NCBI GenBank assembly: GCA_005878635.1
Contig: VBLS01000007.1
Span: forward strand, 1-18,636
Direction of reading: 5' to 3'
Length of the DNA: 18,636 nt
Source: Methanobacteriota archaeon
GTDB lineage: Archaea > Thermoplasmatota > Thermoplasmata > RBG-16-68-12
The position numbers were made by a program, and so were the translations under genes. The notes beneath the pieces were generated by a model. It ran no database searches. It was given only the letters and a program-made list of their open reading frames with translations, and was not told the DNA's origin. Below are positions 5,469 through 13,337 of the stretch, piece after piece (the first letter of the stretch is position 1; each line of letters begins with the position of its first letter).

Positions 5469-8084
5469 ATGGGACGCCCGGTGATGCGTCATCCTTTCAA
5501 GTTCCTGTGTTTCGGGATCGCCCTCTTGGGAGTGGCTCTCTCTCCTCTCCTTGTCCCGGGGCTCTCAGGAGGGAGCCAGGGCGGCGGTTCCCCCGGGCCG
5601 ATTCCAAGGTCCCCGTGGCCGCCCGCGGTTCGGAATGCGACGATCGGGACCTTGCCGACGATGGGCTGGAACAGCTGGAACCATTTCGCCTGCGGCATCG
5701 ATGAGAACCTGATCAAGCAGATTGCGGACGGGATGGTCAACGGCGGTCTCCAGGCGGCCGGATACGATGTCGTGACGCTCGACGCGTGCTGGTCCGCACG
5801 GAACCGGGATGCGGCAGGAAACCTCTCGAACGATCCCCAGGCCTTCCCCTCCGGCATGAAGGCCCTCGGGGACTACATCCATGCCCGCGGCCTCCGGTTC
5901 GGCCTCTACACGTCGATCGGCACCCGCATGTGCGGCGACGTGGGCCCGGGGAGCCTGGACCATGAAGTCCAGGACGTCGCCACCCTCGCTTCGTGGGGCG
6001 TCGACTACATCAAGGCGGACCGCTGCAGCGCGGACGGCCTGGTGATGAAGGACCTCTACGCGCGCTGGCGGGACGCGATCGCCGCGTCCGGCCGGCCGAT
6101 CGTCCTGAGCGCGAGCGACAACATCGCGGTCCAAGAACCCTGGGCGTGGGGCCCGGTTACCGCCCACCAGTGGCGCATGTCCGACGACATCAAGGACGAT
6201 TGGGCGACGATGATGGGGATCTTCGATCTCAACTTCCTCCACGCGGCGGCGACGGCGCCGGGAGGCTTCAACGATCCGGACATGCTCGAGGTCGGAAACG
6301 GCGGGATGTCGGAGACCGAATACGCGACGCATTTCGGACTCTGGGCCCTGATGTCCGCGCCCCTCATCGCCGGCAACGACCTGCGGACGATGGACGCGAG
6401 CACCCGAGCGATCCTCACGAACGCGGAGGTCATCGCCGTCGACCAAGATCCGAACGCGTTCCAGGCGATCAAGGTCCACGACAACGGCGCGGGCCAGGAG
6501 GTCTGGTCCAAGCCGCTCGCGTCGAGCGGCAGCCGCGCGGTCGGGCTCCTCAACCGGGGCCGTGCCGCCGCGACGATCGGGGTCGACTGGTCCGCGATCG
6601 GACTTGCAACCGGCAGCGCGACCGTGCGGGACTTGGAGGCGCAGCAGGATCGCGGGACCTTCGTCGACAGCTACAGCGTGAGCGTCCCCGCGCACGGATT
6701 GGCCTTGCTCCGGATCCTCGGGACGGATCGAGCGGCGACCGGCGGATACCTGAGCGACCAGCCTTGGACCTACATGGCGAATGAGAATGGGCCGGTCGAA
6801 CGGGACATGAGCAACGGGGGATCGGGAGCCGGAGACGGCCGCGCCCTTTCCTTGAACGGTTCCCGCCATGCCAAGGGATTTGGCACCTGGGCCCCGTCCG
6901 CGATCGAGTTCCGTCCGGATGGATCGTGTTCAACGTTCACGGCGGAGGTCGGCATCGATGACGAGGCCGGGAGCCGCGGCACCGTGATTTTCCAGGTCTG
7001 GGGCGACGGACAGAAAATCTTCGACAGCGGCGTGACGACCGGGACGACGCCGACGAAAAATATCCAGGTCGACCTCTCGGGAGTCCGCAGCCTGCGGCTC
7101 GAGACCGTCGCGGTAGATGGGACGAGCTACGACAGCGGGGATTGGGCAGACGCCATCCTCGTGTGCTCCACGAGCCCGAACTTACCGCCTCAGGCGAGCT
7201 TCACCGTGAGCTCGATCTCGGTGAGACCGGGAGATCCGGTGAGTTTCGACGGCAGCTCGTCGACCGACCCGGACGGGACGATTCAGCTGTACACCTGGGA
7301 CTTCGGGGATGGCTCCGCCGGATCGGGGCCGCTCGTGGGCCATTCCTTCGCCCTGGCGGGGACCTTCAACGTCGTGTTGACGGTGACCGATAATGGGGGC
7401 GCTTCCAACACCGCGACCGCGGCGGTGTCCGTGACGAGTGCGCCGCGGGCCGAGTTCTCGGCCACTCCGCGGGCCGTGCTTCCGGGCATCCCGATCCGCT
7501 TCGATGGCTCGAACTCGACGGTCCCGGGAGGGCACATCGTCCTCTATGCATGGGACTTCGCCGACGGAGCGACGGCCCAGGGAAGGGTCGTCATGCATGC
7601 GTACTCAAGCCACGGGATTTTCTCGGTCCGCCTCCTGGTGAAGGACAATTTCGACCGAACGAACGAGACCCAGGTGGCCGTCGCGATCGGAAATCGCGCC
7701 CCGACGATCACGTCGACGAGCCCGAGCGCGAACAGCGTCCTCCAGGTCGGCGAACTGGGGACGTTCACGATCGCGGCCTCGGATCCCGACGGCGACTTGC
7801 TGTCGTACTCCTGGACGATCGACGGGGTTCACGTTGGGGCCACTTCCGGATCGTACGCCTTCGCCAGCTTGGTGCCTGGAGCGTTCGCCATTCGGGTCAT
7901 CGCCACGGACGGATTCGCCGCGGTGCTGTTCGAGTGGCGCGTGACCGTCGAGGGCAGCAGCCAGGCGCCGGCGCCGCCTCCGACCGCGGGCGTTCCCGAG
8001 ACCGTTGCTTCCCTTGGCGTCGTCGCGTTGGGACTGCTCGTCACCCTCGTAACCCATGCGATTCGCACGCGGAAGAGACGCTGA
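5469..8084 (+). CDS. Secreted, membrane-anchored GH27 alpha-galactosidase with NPCBM and PKD-type modules
   Basis: This 871-residue enzyme is predicted to hydrolyse terminal alpha-galactosides outside the cell. A signal peptide (about residues 7-33) precedes a GH27 barrel. The barrel begins at PTMGWNSWNHFACG (63-76) and has YIKADRC with the predicted nucleophile Asp184. The predicted acid/base is Asp240 in WRMSDDIKDDW, and FNDPDMLEVGNGGMSETEY follows at 267-285. The C-terminal beta domain ends near 418. Residues ~425-567 look like an NPCBM carbohydrate-binding module (NGSRHAKGFGTWAPSAIEF). Two PKD domains follow (~573-656 with WDFGDG, ~658-741 with WDFADG), then an Ig-like repeat (~743-828). 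A linker rich in Pro and Ala leads to one transmembrane helix (844-862) and a basic tail. An in-frame ATG at 5484 would also keep the signal peptide. The enzyme stands alone; no transporter or other glycosidase is nearby. GH27 is mainly bacterial and eukaryotic, so acquisition by transfer is likely. Alpha-N-acetylgalactosaminidase or isomaltodextranase activity, also found in GH27, cannot be excluded. Confidence 0.93.
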   Translation: MGRPVMRHPFKFLCFGIALLGVALSPLLVPGLSGGSQGGGSPGPIPRSPWPPAVRNATIGTLPTMGWNSWNHFACGIDENLIKQIADGMVNGGLQAAGYDVVTLDACWSARNRDAAGNLSNDPQAFPSGMKALGDYIHARGLRFGLYTSIGTRMCGDVGPGSLDHEVQDVATLASWGVDYIKADRCSADGLVMKDLYARWRDAIAASGRPIVLSASDNIAVQEPWAWGPVTAHQWRMSDDIKDDWATMMGIFDLNFLHAAATAPGGFNDPDMLEVGNGGMSETEYATHFGLWALMSAPLIAGNDLRTMDASTRAILTNAEVIAVDQDPNAFQAIKVHDNGAGQEVWSKPLASSGSRAVGLLNRGRAAATIGVDWSAIGLATGSATVRDLEAQQDRGTFVDSYSVSVPAHGLALLRILGTDRAATGGYLSDQPWTYMANENGPVERDMSNGGSGAGDGRALSLNGSRHAKGFGTWAPSAIEFRPDGSCSTFTAEVGIDDEAGSRGTVIFQVWGDGQKIFDSGVTTGTTPTKNIQVDLSGVRSLRLETVAVDGTSYDSGDWADAILVCSTSPNLPPQASFTVSSISVRPGDPVSFDGSSSTDPDGTIQLYTWDFGDGSAGSGPLVGHSFALAGTFNVVLTVTDNGGASNTATAAVSVTSAPRAEFSATPRAVLPGIPIRFDGSNSTVPGGHIVLYAWDFADGATAQGRVVMHAYSSHGIFSVRLLVKDNFDRTNETQVAVAIGNRAPTITSTSPSANSVLQVGELGTFTIAASDPDGDLLSYSWTIDGVHVGATSGSYAFASLVPGAFAIRVIATDGFAAVLFEWRVTVEGSSQAPAPPPTAGVPETVASLGVVALGLLVTLVTHAIRTRKRR

Positions 8085-8127
8085 TCGCCGCGCGGTTCCC
8101 CTCCTTCCACCGGGGCCGGGGGTCGCA

Positions 8128-8859
8128 TCAGGCCGGGAGGAGTTCGTACCCGACGCGGTCGGTCTCCTTGCCCTTCGACCGCTTCTCGAGGATGTGGACC
8201 CGGCCGATTTCGGAGGAATTTTTCAGATGCGTCCCGCCACAGGGACAGTAGTCCGCGGAGCCGACCTGAATGATCCGCAGCCTCCGGATGGAGGCCGGGA
8301 TGAGGTCGAGCAACGACCGATCGCCGATCTTCGAGTCGACGACCACGCGGTCTTCCTGGAAGATGCGGACCTCGTGGGCGGCCGCGGCCGTGCGGTTGCA
8401 CTCGTCCTCAATCCGTTTGAGGTCTTCCGCCGTGAAGTTCGCGGGCTGGAAGTCGACGCGCGCGTGGTCCGTGTACAATTGGTTCCCGACCGTCCGGGCT
8501 CCGTAGATCTTCCAGACGAGGCCGGACAGGATGTGCTGGGAAGTGTGATACCTCATGTGGGCGTACCGACGATCCCAATCGATCGTCCCGTGGACCCGGC
8601 CCACCGCAGGTAGGCGGTCCACATGATGCCGGATGACGCCCTTCTCCTTCGTTACCCGGAGCACCTTGGCTTCTTGACCGGACCAGGAGAGCCTCCCGGT
8701 ATCGTACGGCTGGCCTCCCCCTTCCGCGTAGAAAGCGGTACGGTCGAGGATCACGAAGTCGGGACCGGTCTCCAGGACGTTTGCGTCGAACTCCCGCAGG
8801 TAGCACGGGTCCGGTTCCTGCCCGCGGCGGTCCTCCATGTACAGGACCTGCGTCTGCAT
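8128..8859 (-). CDS. alaX: Alanyl-tRNA editing protein AlaX (AlaX-M type)
   Basis: AlaX is a free-standing homologue of the AlaRS editing domain that deacylates mischarged tRNA(Ala), mainly Ser-tRNA(Ala). The 243-residue protein has all expected zinc ligands: His105 and His109 in YHTSQHILSG, and Cys207 and His211 in CPCGGTHLKNSSEIG. The glycine-rich segment AFYAEGGGQPYDTG (42-55) near the N-terminus is the feature that separates the medium-length, serine-specific AlaX-M type from the short type. I chose the ATG at 8859: it gives the family-like opening (QVLYMED) and lies about 30 nt after a TATA box. The frame is open further upstream, but that extension is not family-like and contains the promoter. 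It is convergent with the GH27 gene. Confidence 0.93.
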   Translation of the reverse strand: MQTQVLYMEDRRGQEPDPCYLREFDANVLETGPDFVILDRTAFYAEGGGQPYDTGRLSWSGQEAKVLRVTKEKGVIRHHVDRLPAVGRVHGTIDWDRRYAHMRYHTSQHILSGLVWKIYGARTVGNQLYTDHARVDFQPANFTAEDLKRIEDECNRTAAAAHEVRIFQEDRVVVDSKIGDRSLLDLIPASIRRLRIIQVGSADYCPCGGTHLKNSSEIGRVHILEKRSKGKETDRVGYELLPA

Positions 8860-8883
8860 CTCGCACGCGGAGACGGACCGGAA

Positions 8884-8894
8884 GCATAAACCGT
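8884..8894 (-). promoter_or_regulatory. TATA box of alaX
   Basis: The minus strand reads GGTTTATGC, centred about 30 nt upstream of the ATG at 8859, in a GC-rich surrounding. It supports the chosen start and a leaderless or very short leader transcript. Confidence 0.6.
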
Positions 8895-8975
8895 TTGGCT
8901 CTGGGCGCCGCGAGTCGGCGTTTCCGAGTCCCGGCGTTGGCCAGGCGAGAATCGGAACGGCGACCTGAAACCGCT

Positions 8976-10112
8976 TCACTTTCCGAGGACCGCGCGAGCG
9001 ATGACCATCCGCTGGATTTCCGATGTGCCTTCGTAAATCTCGGTCACGCGTTGGTCGCGGTACAATTTCTCGACGACGTAGTCCTTGATGAATCCGTATC
9101 CGCCGTGAATCTGGACGGCCGCGTCGACGGCGCGGTGGGCGGCCTCCGACGCGAACAATTTCGCGACGCTCGATTCGTACGTGTGACGACGGCCGAGGTC
9201 CTCCATCTGGGCCGCTCGGTAGGTCAGGAGCCGGGCGGCCTCGATCTCGGTCGCCATGTCCGCGAGCTTCCACTGGATCGCCTGGAAGTCCGCGATCTTC
9301 TGGCCGAAGGCCTCTCTCTCCTTAGCATACTTGGTCGATTCGTCGAGGGCTCGCTGCGCGATCCCGAGGGCCTGGGCGGCGATGCCGATCCGTCCTCCGT
9401 CGAGCGTCGCCATCGCGATGTTGAATCCCTTGTGGAGTTCCCCGAGCAGGTTCTCCTTCGGGATCTTCATGCCGTCGAAGCCGAGCGAGACCGTGTCGCT
9501 CGCGCGGATCCCCATCTTGTCCTCCTTCTTCAGGACCGAGAAGCCGTCCGCATCCGTCGGGATGATGAACGCGGAGATCTCGTGCTTCTGGCGTCCCGTG
9601 CGGGCGTATCCGATGACGACCTTGGCCACGGAGGCGTTCGTCGCGAAGGACTTCGTCCCGTTCAGGATCCAGTGGTCGCCTTTGAGCTCGGCCGTCGTCC
9701 GCATCGCGGCCGCATCGGATCCGCTCCCCGGCTCCGTGAGGGCGTAGGCGCCGATCCACTCCCCGCGAGCGACAGGCCGGAGGTACTTCCGTTTCTGCTC
9801 TTCCGTCCCGTACCGGAGCAAAGGCTCGCACACGAGGCCGTTGCACACCGCCGCGATGACGCCGGCGCTCGCGTCTCCCCGGGAGAGTTCCTCGATCGTG
9901 ATCGCATAGCATACGGTGTCGAGGCCGGACCCTCCGTATTTCTCCGGCACGAAGACGCCGAAGAGCCCGAGCTCGCCCATCTTCTTCGCCCACGCCTGCG
10001 GGAACTCTTGGCTCTCGTCGAAGGCGCGGGACTGCGGGACGATCTCTTGCTCCGCGAACGACCGCACCGATTTGCGCGTGATCTCTTGGGCTTCGGTGGG
10101 CGCGAAATCCAT
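8976..10112 (-). CDS. Acyl-CoA dehydrogenase (short/branched-chain type)
   Basis: This FAD enzyme oxidises acyl-CoA to enoyl-CoA and passes electrons to electron-transfer flavoprotein, in fatty acid or branched-chain amino acid breakdown. The 378-residue length is standard. The N-terminal helical domain spans ~1-115. The middle beta domain has the flavin/substrate signature YALTEPGSGSD (123-133). The C-terminal helical domain has QIHGGYGF (335-341) and IYEGTSEIQ, with the predicted catalytic base Glu361. A Glu at this place is typical of short-chain, butyryl- and related dehydrogenases rather than isovaleryl-CoA dehydrogenase. The ATG at 10112 is preferred over an in-frame TTG at 10121 because it starts the usual MDF-type N-terminus and lies 30 nt from the TATA box. 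No ETF or other beta-oxidation gene is in the window. The exact chain-length preference cannot be read from sequence. Confidence 0.95.
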   Translation of the reverse strand: MDFAPTEAQEITRKSVRSFAEQEIVPQSRAFDESQEFPQAWAKKMGELGLFGVFVPEKYGGSGLDTVCYAITIEELSRGDASAGVIAAVCNGLVCEPLLRYGTEEQKRKYLRPVARGEWIGAYALTEPGSGSDAAAMRTTAELKGDHWILNGTKSFATNASVAKVVIGYARTGRQKHEISAFIIPTDADGFSVLKKEDKMGIRASDTVSLGFDGMKIPKENLLGELHKGFNIAMATLDGGRIGIAAQALGIAQRALDESTKYAKEREAFGQKIADFQAIQWKLADMATEIEAARLLTYRAAQMEDLGRRHTYESSVAKLFASEAAHRAVDAAVQIHGGYGFIKDYVVEKLYRDQRVTEIYEGTSEIQRMVIARAVLGK

Positions 10113-10136
10113 GTGCGTCAACGAACGCCCTTCGTC

Positions 10137-10149
10137 CGGATAAATTCTC
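10137..10149. promoter_or_regulatory. Divergent TATA region between the acyl-CoA dehydrogenase and GNAT genes
   Basis: The stretch CGGATAAATTCTC is the only AT-rich part of the 52-nt gap. On the minus strand GAATTTATCC is centred about 30 nt before the dehydrogenase ATG at 10112. On the plus strand GATAAATTC is about 22 nt before the GNAT ATG at 10165. Two genes may therefore share one overlapping core promoter. Confidence 0.5.
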
Positions 10150-10164
10150 CGCGGCCGAACCTTG

Positions 10165-11070
10165 ATGACCCGCCAGGGACTCGCGGGTGGGGTGTCGCTG
10201 CAACTCGAGCCACTGCAGACGACGGAGGCCCATGCCTATTGGCGGGTCTTCCTCTCCGGCCGCACCGACCTTCCGACCGGGGATCTCAAGATCCACTTGG
10301 ACCGGTACCTGGGCCTGACTCCGGAGGAGCAACGCTCCCACTTCTCTGCGAAGAAGGACGGCCGGATCATCGGAACCCTTCGCCTCGGCCCGTCCGAGAT
10401 CTCCGGATTCTCGATCGATCCGTCCTTCGCCCCCGAGACGGCGACGGTCCTCCTGAAGGCGGTGGACCTTCTTCGCGCCGGCGGAGCGACGGCGATCGTC
10501 GCGCATTTCGAGGACCGATACGAGCCCGCGTTCGTCTCGTTGGGGTTCCGCCGCGTGTTCGCCCGCATACGGATGGAGGCTCCGACCCGCAAGGCCCCGC
10601 CCCCAGAAGGCCTGACGCTGCAGCCGCCGGAGGAGGACGAGGTCCTCGGTTTGACGCAATTTTTCGTTGACGCGTACGAGGGCCATGTCGAGCAGCAGTT
10701 CGGCATGCACACCGGATCCGACGAAGAGTGGCGCGGCTACGTGGGAGGCCTGTTCAAAGGTGACTCGGGACAATATTTGCCCGATGCCTCGTATGTGGCG
10801 CTCGAAGGCGACCGGATCGTCGGCGCGATCCTCGTGACCCATTGGATGGGGATGCCGCTCGTCGCGGAACTCGGCGTCGCGAAGGACCGCCGAGGGCGCG
10901 GGGTCGGGCGGGCGCTCCTCGAAGCTGCGATGGGCAGACTCGCGGGCCGAGACGAGCCCCGCCTCGCCCTCTACGTCACGGTCGGGAACGATGCCGCGAC
11001 GAACCTGTACCGCTCCCTCGGCTTCACTCAGGTCGGTGGCCAGTCCGTCACCGCGCGTCTCGAACCTTAG
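10165..11070 (+). CDS. Two-domain GNAT-family N-acetyltransferase
   Basis: The 301-residue protein has two acetyltransferase-like halves. The N-terminal half (about 1-140) has GNAT-like elements (RIIGTLRLGPSEISGFSIDP and YEPAFVSLGFRRVFARIRME) but no clear acetyl-CoA loop, and is probably degenerate. The C-terminal half (about 150-301) carries the acetyl-CoA-binding motif A, LGVAKDRRGRGVGRALLEAA. It also has the downstream motif B region VTVGNDAATNLYRSLGFTQVG. The substrate cannot be told; relatives acetylate amino groups of proteins, antibiotics or small amines. A GTG at 10192 is an alternative start that trims nine residues. It is divergent from the acyl-CoA dehydrogenase across a 52-nt gap and convergent with the radical SAM gene. 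Cytoplasmic. Confidence 0.88.
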   Translation: MTRQGLAGGVSLQLEPLQTTEAHAYWRVFLSGRTDLPTGDLKIHLDRYLGLTPEEQRSHFSAKKDGRIIGTLRLGPSEISGFSIDPSFAPETATVLLKAVDLLRAGGATAIVAHFEDRYEPAFVSLGFRRVFARIRMEAPTRKAPPPEGLTLQPPEEDEVLGLTQFFVDAYEGHVEQQFGMHTGSDEEWRGYVGGLFKGDSGQYLPDASYVALEGDRIVGAILVTHWMGMPLVAELGVAKDRRGRGVGRALLEAAMGRLAGRDEPRLALYVTVGNDAATNLYRSLGFTQVGGQSVTARLEP

Positions 11071-11097
11071 GGGTTTTCCCGCGTTCGACGTCGCCTC

Positions 11098-12660
11098 TCA
11101 AGCGGCGGGGAAGCTGACCGTGTGGCCTTCGGCCTGGCGCCGGGTCTTCGCGGGCGCGCGGATGCGGAATCCCTTCGAACGCGCGAACCGATGCATGATA
11201 TCAAGGATGTACCGTCCCCCGACGCGGGCCGTCAGCACGATCATCGCTCGCAGAGGCACCGGGAGGGCCGTGAGCCGCCAGAGGTCCTTGTCAACTTCGA
11301 GGAGGATGTGCCGCCAGGCCCGGTACGCGACGTTGAACCGGGCTTCGTCGATCATCTCATCGAGGTTGTAGAACTGTTCCCCTCGGAGGACGCCGATGGG
11401 GACGAAGGTCAGCGGCGCGGTCACGAAGTGACCGTTCGGGATCTGCTCCATCCGGTCGATCAGGTCGACCGTCATCCAGGCGTCGGCCGGCGTTTCACCC
11501 GGCAGGCCCAGGATGATCGTGTACGCGGGGTACCAGTAGTTGCGGTTAAGGATCTCCGTGCCCCGTACGACCAGGTCGGGCCATTCCTCGGCGGCGAAGG
11601 GCGCCGCCTTGCGGTGCAACACCGCGCGCGAGAGGGCGGGACTGCCCGTCTCGATCCCGCTCTGGATGCCGATCCACTTCCTCGGTCCCCCGCCGACGAT
11701 CTTCGTGAGGTCGGCGATGAGGCCCGGATTCGTCACCGCGGCGCTCACGGTCCCGTGGGTCGGGTAGCAGTGGGACACCCCCGGTTGCTCCATGACGAAA
11801 CGGAAGAGGTCCTTCACCGCGTCCTCGTTCGGCTCCATCGTCTTCCAGTTCTCCAGCTTGTAGAGGAAGATGTCGTCCGAATGGAGCTGGATCGACGACT
11901 GGCCATCCGCCGCGTTCATCGCGATCTCGTCGCCGATGTAGTCCAGGGGGAAGTACCGCGGACGGCGGAGGGTGACCTCGCAGAACTCGCACCCGCGGCC
12001 GCAGCCCCGCATGACCTCGTTCATCCCGTGCATCGTCGGCCCGAGGATCTTCGGGATCTGATCGACCGTCGGCGCGGTCGCGTTCGTGAAGCGCATGACC
12101 GGTGGCGCGTCGCCTCCGGCGATGCGGTCGAAGATTTCGGGGACGAGGTGGTCCACCTCTCCGTGGACGATGTGGTCGATACCGAGCTCCTGCTGCATCC
12201 CTTCGCGGCAGTCGAAGTGCCATCCGCCCGGCCCTCCCAGGACGATCTTGTATTTCCGGTCCGGCCGCTGCAACCGGCCGACGAGATCGAGGAACATTGC
12301 CTTCGTGTACGGGGTCAGGACGCCCCCCATCGTGAAGGACATGCTGACGGGACCGAGTCCCAGCGGGTCCATCGAGTGGAGGCCGACGACCTCCGTGTCA
12401 TCGCCGATGTACTGTTCGATGTTTCGCGGGTCCGCGATGACGACGGAATCCCGGCCGTTCGCTTGGACGAGGGAGGCCTCGATCTTCCGAAGGCCATACG
12501 GCACGCGGATGGGACGGCCTTGCGCGTCGACCTTCGGGGCGTTCGCCAGGATTCGGAAGACGAGACGCGACTGCCATTGGTCCGTTGGGATGCAGCTGAA
12601 GAACGTGGCCAGCGGGACGTTTCGATAGTCCGTCATCAGGGTAAAGTCCGCTGCGAGCAC
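11098..12660 (-). CDS. B12-binding-domain radical SAM protein
   Basis: The protein is predicted to bind a [4Fe-4S] cluster and S-adenosylmethionine and to start radical chemistry. Its substrate is unknown. From the GTG start used here it has 520 residues. The first ~190 form a Rossmann-like region of the cobalamin-binding type (VVGLHSMDPLGLGP and IVLGGPGGWHFD). The DxHxxG motif for base-off B12 binding is not visible. The radical SAM core begins with MRGCGRGCEFCEV, giving Cys220, Cys224 and Cys227 in a CxxxCxxC pattern. QSGIETGSPALSRAV and TIILGLPGETPADAW are typical of the core. The start is uncertain: a GGAGGG lies 6 nt before an in-frame ATC at 12672, which would give MAKYVLAADFTLM. GTG (12660) and ATG (12636) are conventional options. 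The frame is open upstream to 12885, but a TATA box inside that stretch argues against it. Confidence 0.88.
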   Translation of the reverse strand: MLAADFTLMTDYRNVPLATFFSCIPTDQWQSRLVFRILANAPKVDAQGRPIRVPYGLRKIEASLVQANGRDSVVIADPRNIEQYIGDDTEVVGLHSMDPLGLGPVSMSFTMGGVLTPYTKAMFLDLVGRLQRPDRKYKIVLGGPGGWHFDCREGMQQELGIDHIVHGEVDHLVPEIFDRIAGGDAPPVMRFTNATAPTVDQIPKILGPTMHGMNEVMRGCGRGCEFCEVTLRRPRYFPLDYIGDEIAMNAADGQSSIQLHSDDIFLYKLENWKTMEPNEDAVKDLFRFVMEQPGVSHCYPTHGTVSAAVTNPGLIADLTKIVGGGPRKWIGIQSGIETGSPALSRAVLHRKAAPFAAEEWPDLVVRGTEILNRNYWYPAYTIILGLPGETPADAWMTVDLIDRMEQIPNGHFVTAPLTFVPIGVLRGEQFYNLDEMIDEARFNVAYRAWRHILLEVDKDLWRLTALPVPLRAMIVLTARVGGRYILDIMHRFARSKGFRIRAPAKTRRQAEGHTVSFPAA

Positions 12661-12676
12661 GTACTTCGCGATCGTT

Positions 12677-12686
12677 CTCCCTCCCC
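12677..12686 (-). promoter_or_regulatory. Strong ribosome-binding-site-like sequence ahead of the radical SAM gene
   Basis: The minus strand reads GGGGAGGGAG. Its GGAGGG core is 6 nt from an in-frame ATC (12672-12670) and 18 nt from the GTG used here (12660-12658). The spacing is right for ATC and too long for GTG. Confidence 0.45.
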
Positions 12687-12753
12687 AGCGAGAGCGATTG
12701 GGGTGCGGTCGGGTTGCTGACCGTCCGTTCTTTGGCCGAGCTGAAAGAACGAG

Positions 12754-12770
12754 ACTAATTAGATATACGT
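12754..12770 (-). promoter_or_regulatory. TATA box of the radical SAM gene
   Basis: The minus strand reads CGTATATCTAATTAGTC, the most AT-rich block in the divergent gap before the peroxiredoxin gene. Transcription should begin near 12735, giving a leader of about 65-75 nt that contains the GGAGGG site. The embedded CTAATTAG is palindromic. Confidence 0.55.
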
Positions 12771-12860
12771 TGCGCCTCGCGGTTCCGACAATTATTCCGA
12801 AGGGGCGGCCGGCGAAAAGCATATCCGGACTCCGACACGCTCCGCCGCGCAGGTGACGGC

Positions 12861-13337
12861 ATGGTCGAGGTCGGCGAAAGGGCACCCGATTTCACGATGT
12901 TGAGCGACGAGTCGAAACCTGTGACGTTGTCCAAGGAGACCGGCGGAGGACCGGTGATCCTCTCCTTCTACGTGTTCGACTTCACGAACACCTGCCAAGG
13001 TCAGCTGTGCGCGCTCCGCGACTCCCTCGGCGACCTTCAGGCGATGGGGGCGAAGGTGTTCGGCATCAGCACGGACAGCCATCACAGTCATCGGATCTTC
13101 AAGGAGCAGAACCGCCTCAACTATCCGCTGCTCAGCGATTGGAACCGGTCCGTCAGCAAGGCCTACGGGGTCCAATACGATCGCTTCGGGAGCTTCGGCC
13201 TGGAGGGCGTCGCCAAGCGATCCGTGTTCGTCCTCGACCGCGGCGGCGTGGTCCGATACAAGTGGGTTACCGAAGACCCGAAGGTGCCGCCGGATCCGAA
13301 AGCGGTCTTCGCGGAAGTCAAGAAGCTCGCTTCGTGA
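12861..13337 (+). CDS. Peroxiredoxin, PrxQ/Bcp-like
   Basis: This thiol peroxidase reduces hydrogen peroxide and organic peroxides in the cytoplasm. The 158-residue length fits the Bcp/PrxQ class. The N-terminus APDFTMLSDESKPVTLS is typical. The active region FTNTCQGQLCALRD contains the predicted peroxidatic Cys45 and a Cys50 five residues later, the CxxxxC spacing of PrxQ with an intramolecular resolving cysteine. Thr42 of the PxxxTxxC motif is present, but the usual proline seven residues before Cys45 is Val38. The C-terminal part (VAKRSVFVLDRGGVVRYKW) is standard. The ATG at 12861 has a GGTGA about 4 nt upstream, and a TATA-like AAGCATATCC lies about 40 nt upstream. Its last 20 bases overlap the convergent threonine synthase gene. 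Confidence 0.92.
   Translation: MVEVGERAPDFTMLSDESKPVTLSKETGGGPVILSFYVFDFTNTCQGQLCALRDSLGDLQAMGAKVFGISTDSHHSHRIFKEQNRLNYPLLSDWNRSVSKAYGVQYDRFGSFGLEGVAKRSVFVLDRGGVVRYKWVTEDPKVPPDPKAVFAEVKKLAS

Noticed and set aside
8860..9273. Long N-terminal extension of AlaX
   Set aside because: It covers the TATA box and overlaps the acyl-CoA dehydrogenase gene, and AlaX proteins begin at the LYMED-like segment.
12755..12762. Palindrome CTAATTAG as a separate operator
   Set aside because: It is only 8 bp, very AT-rich and merges with the TATA box, so it is best read as part of the core promoter.
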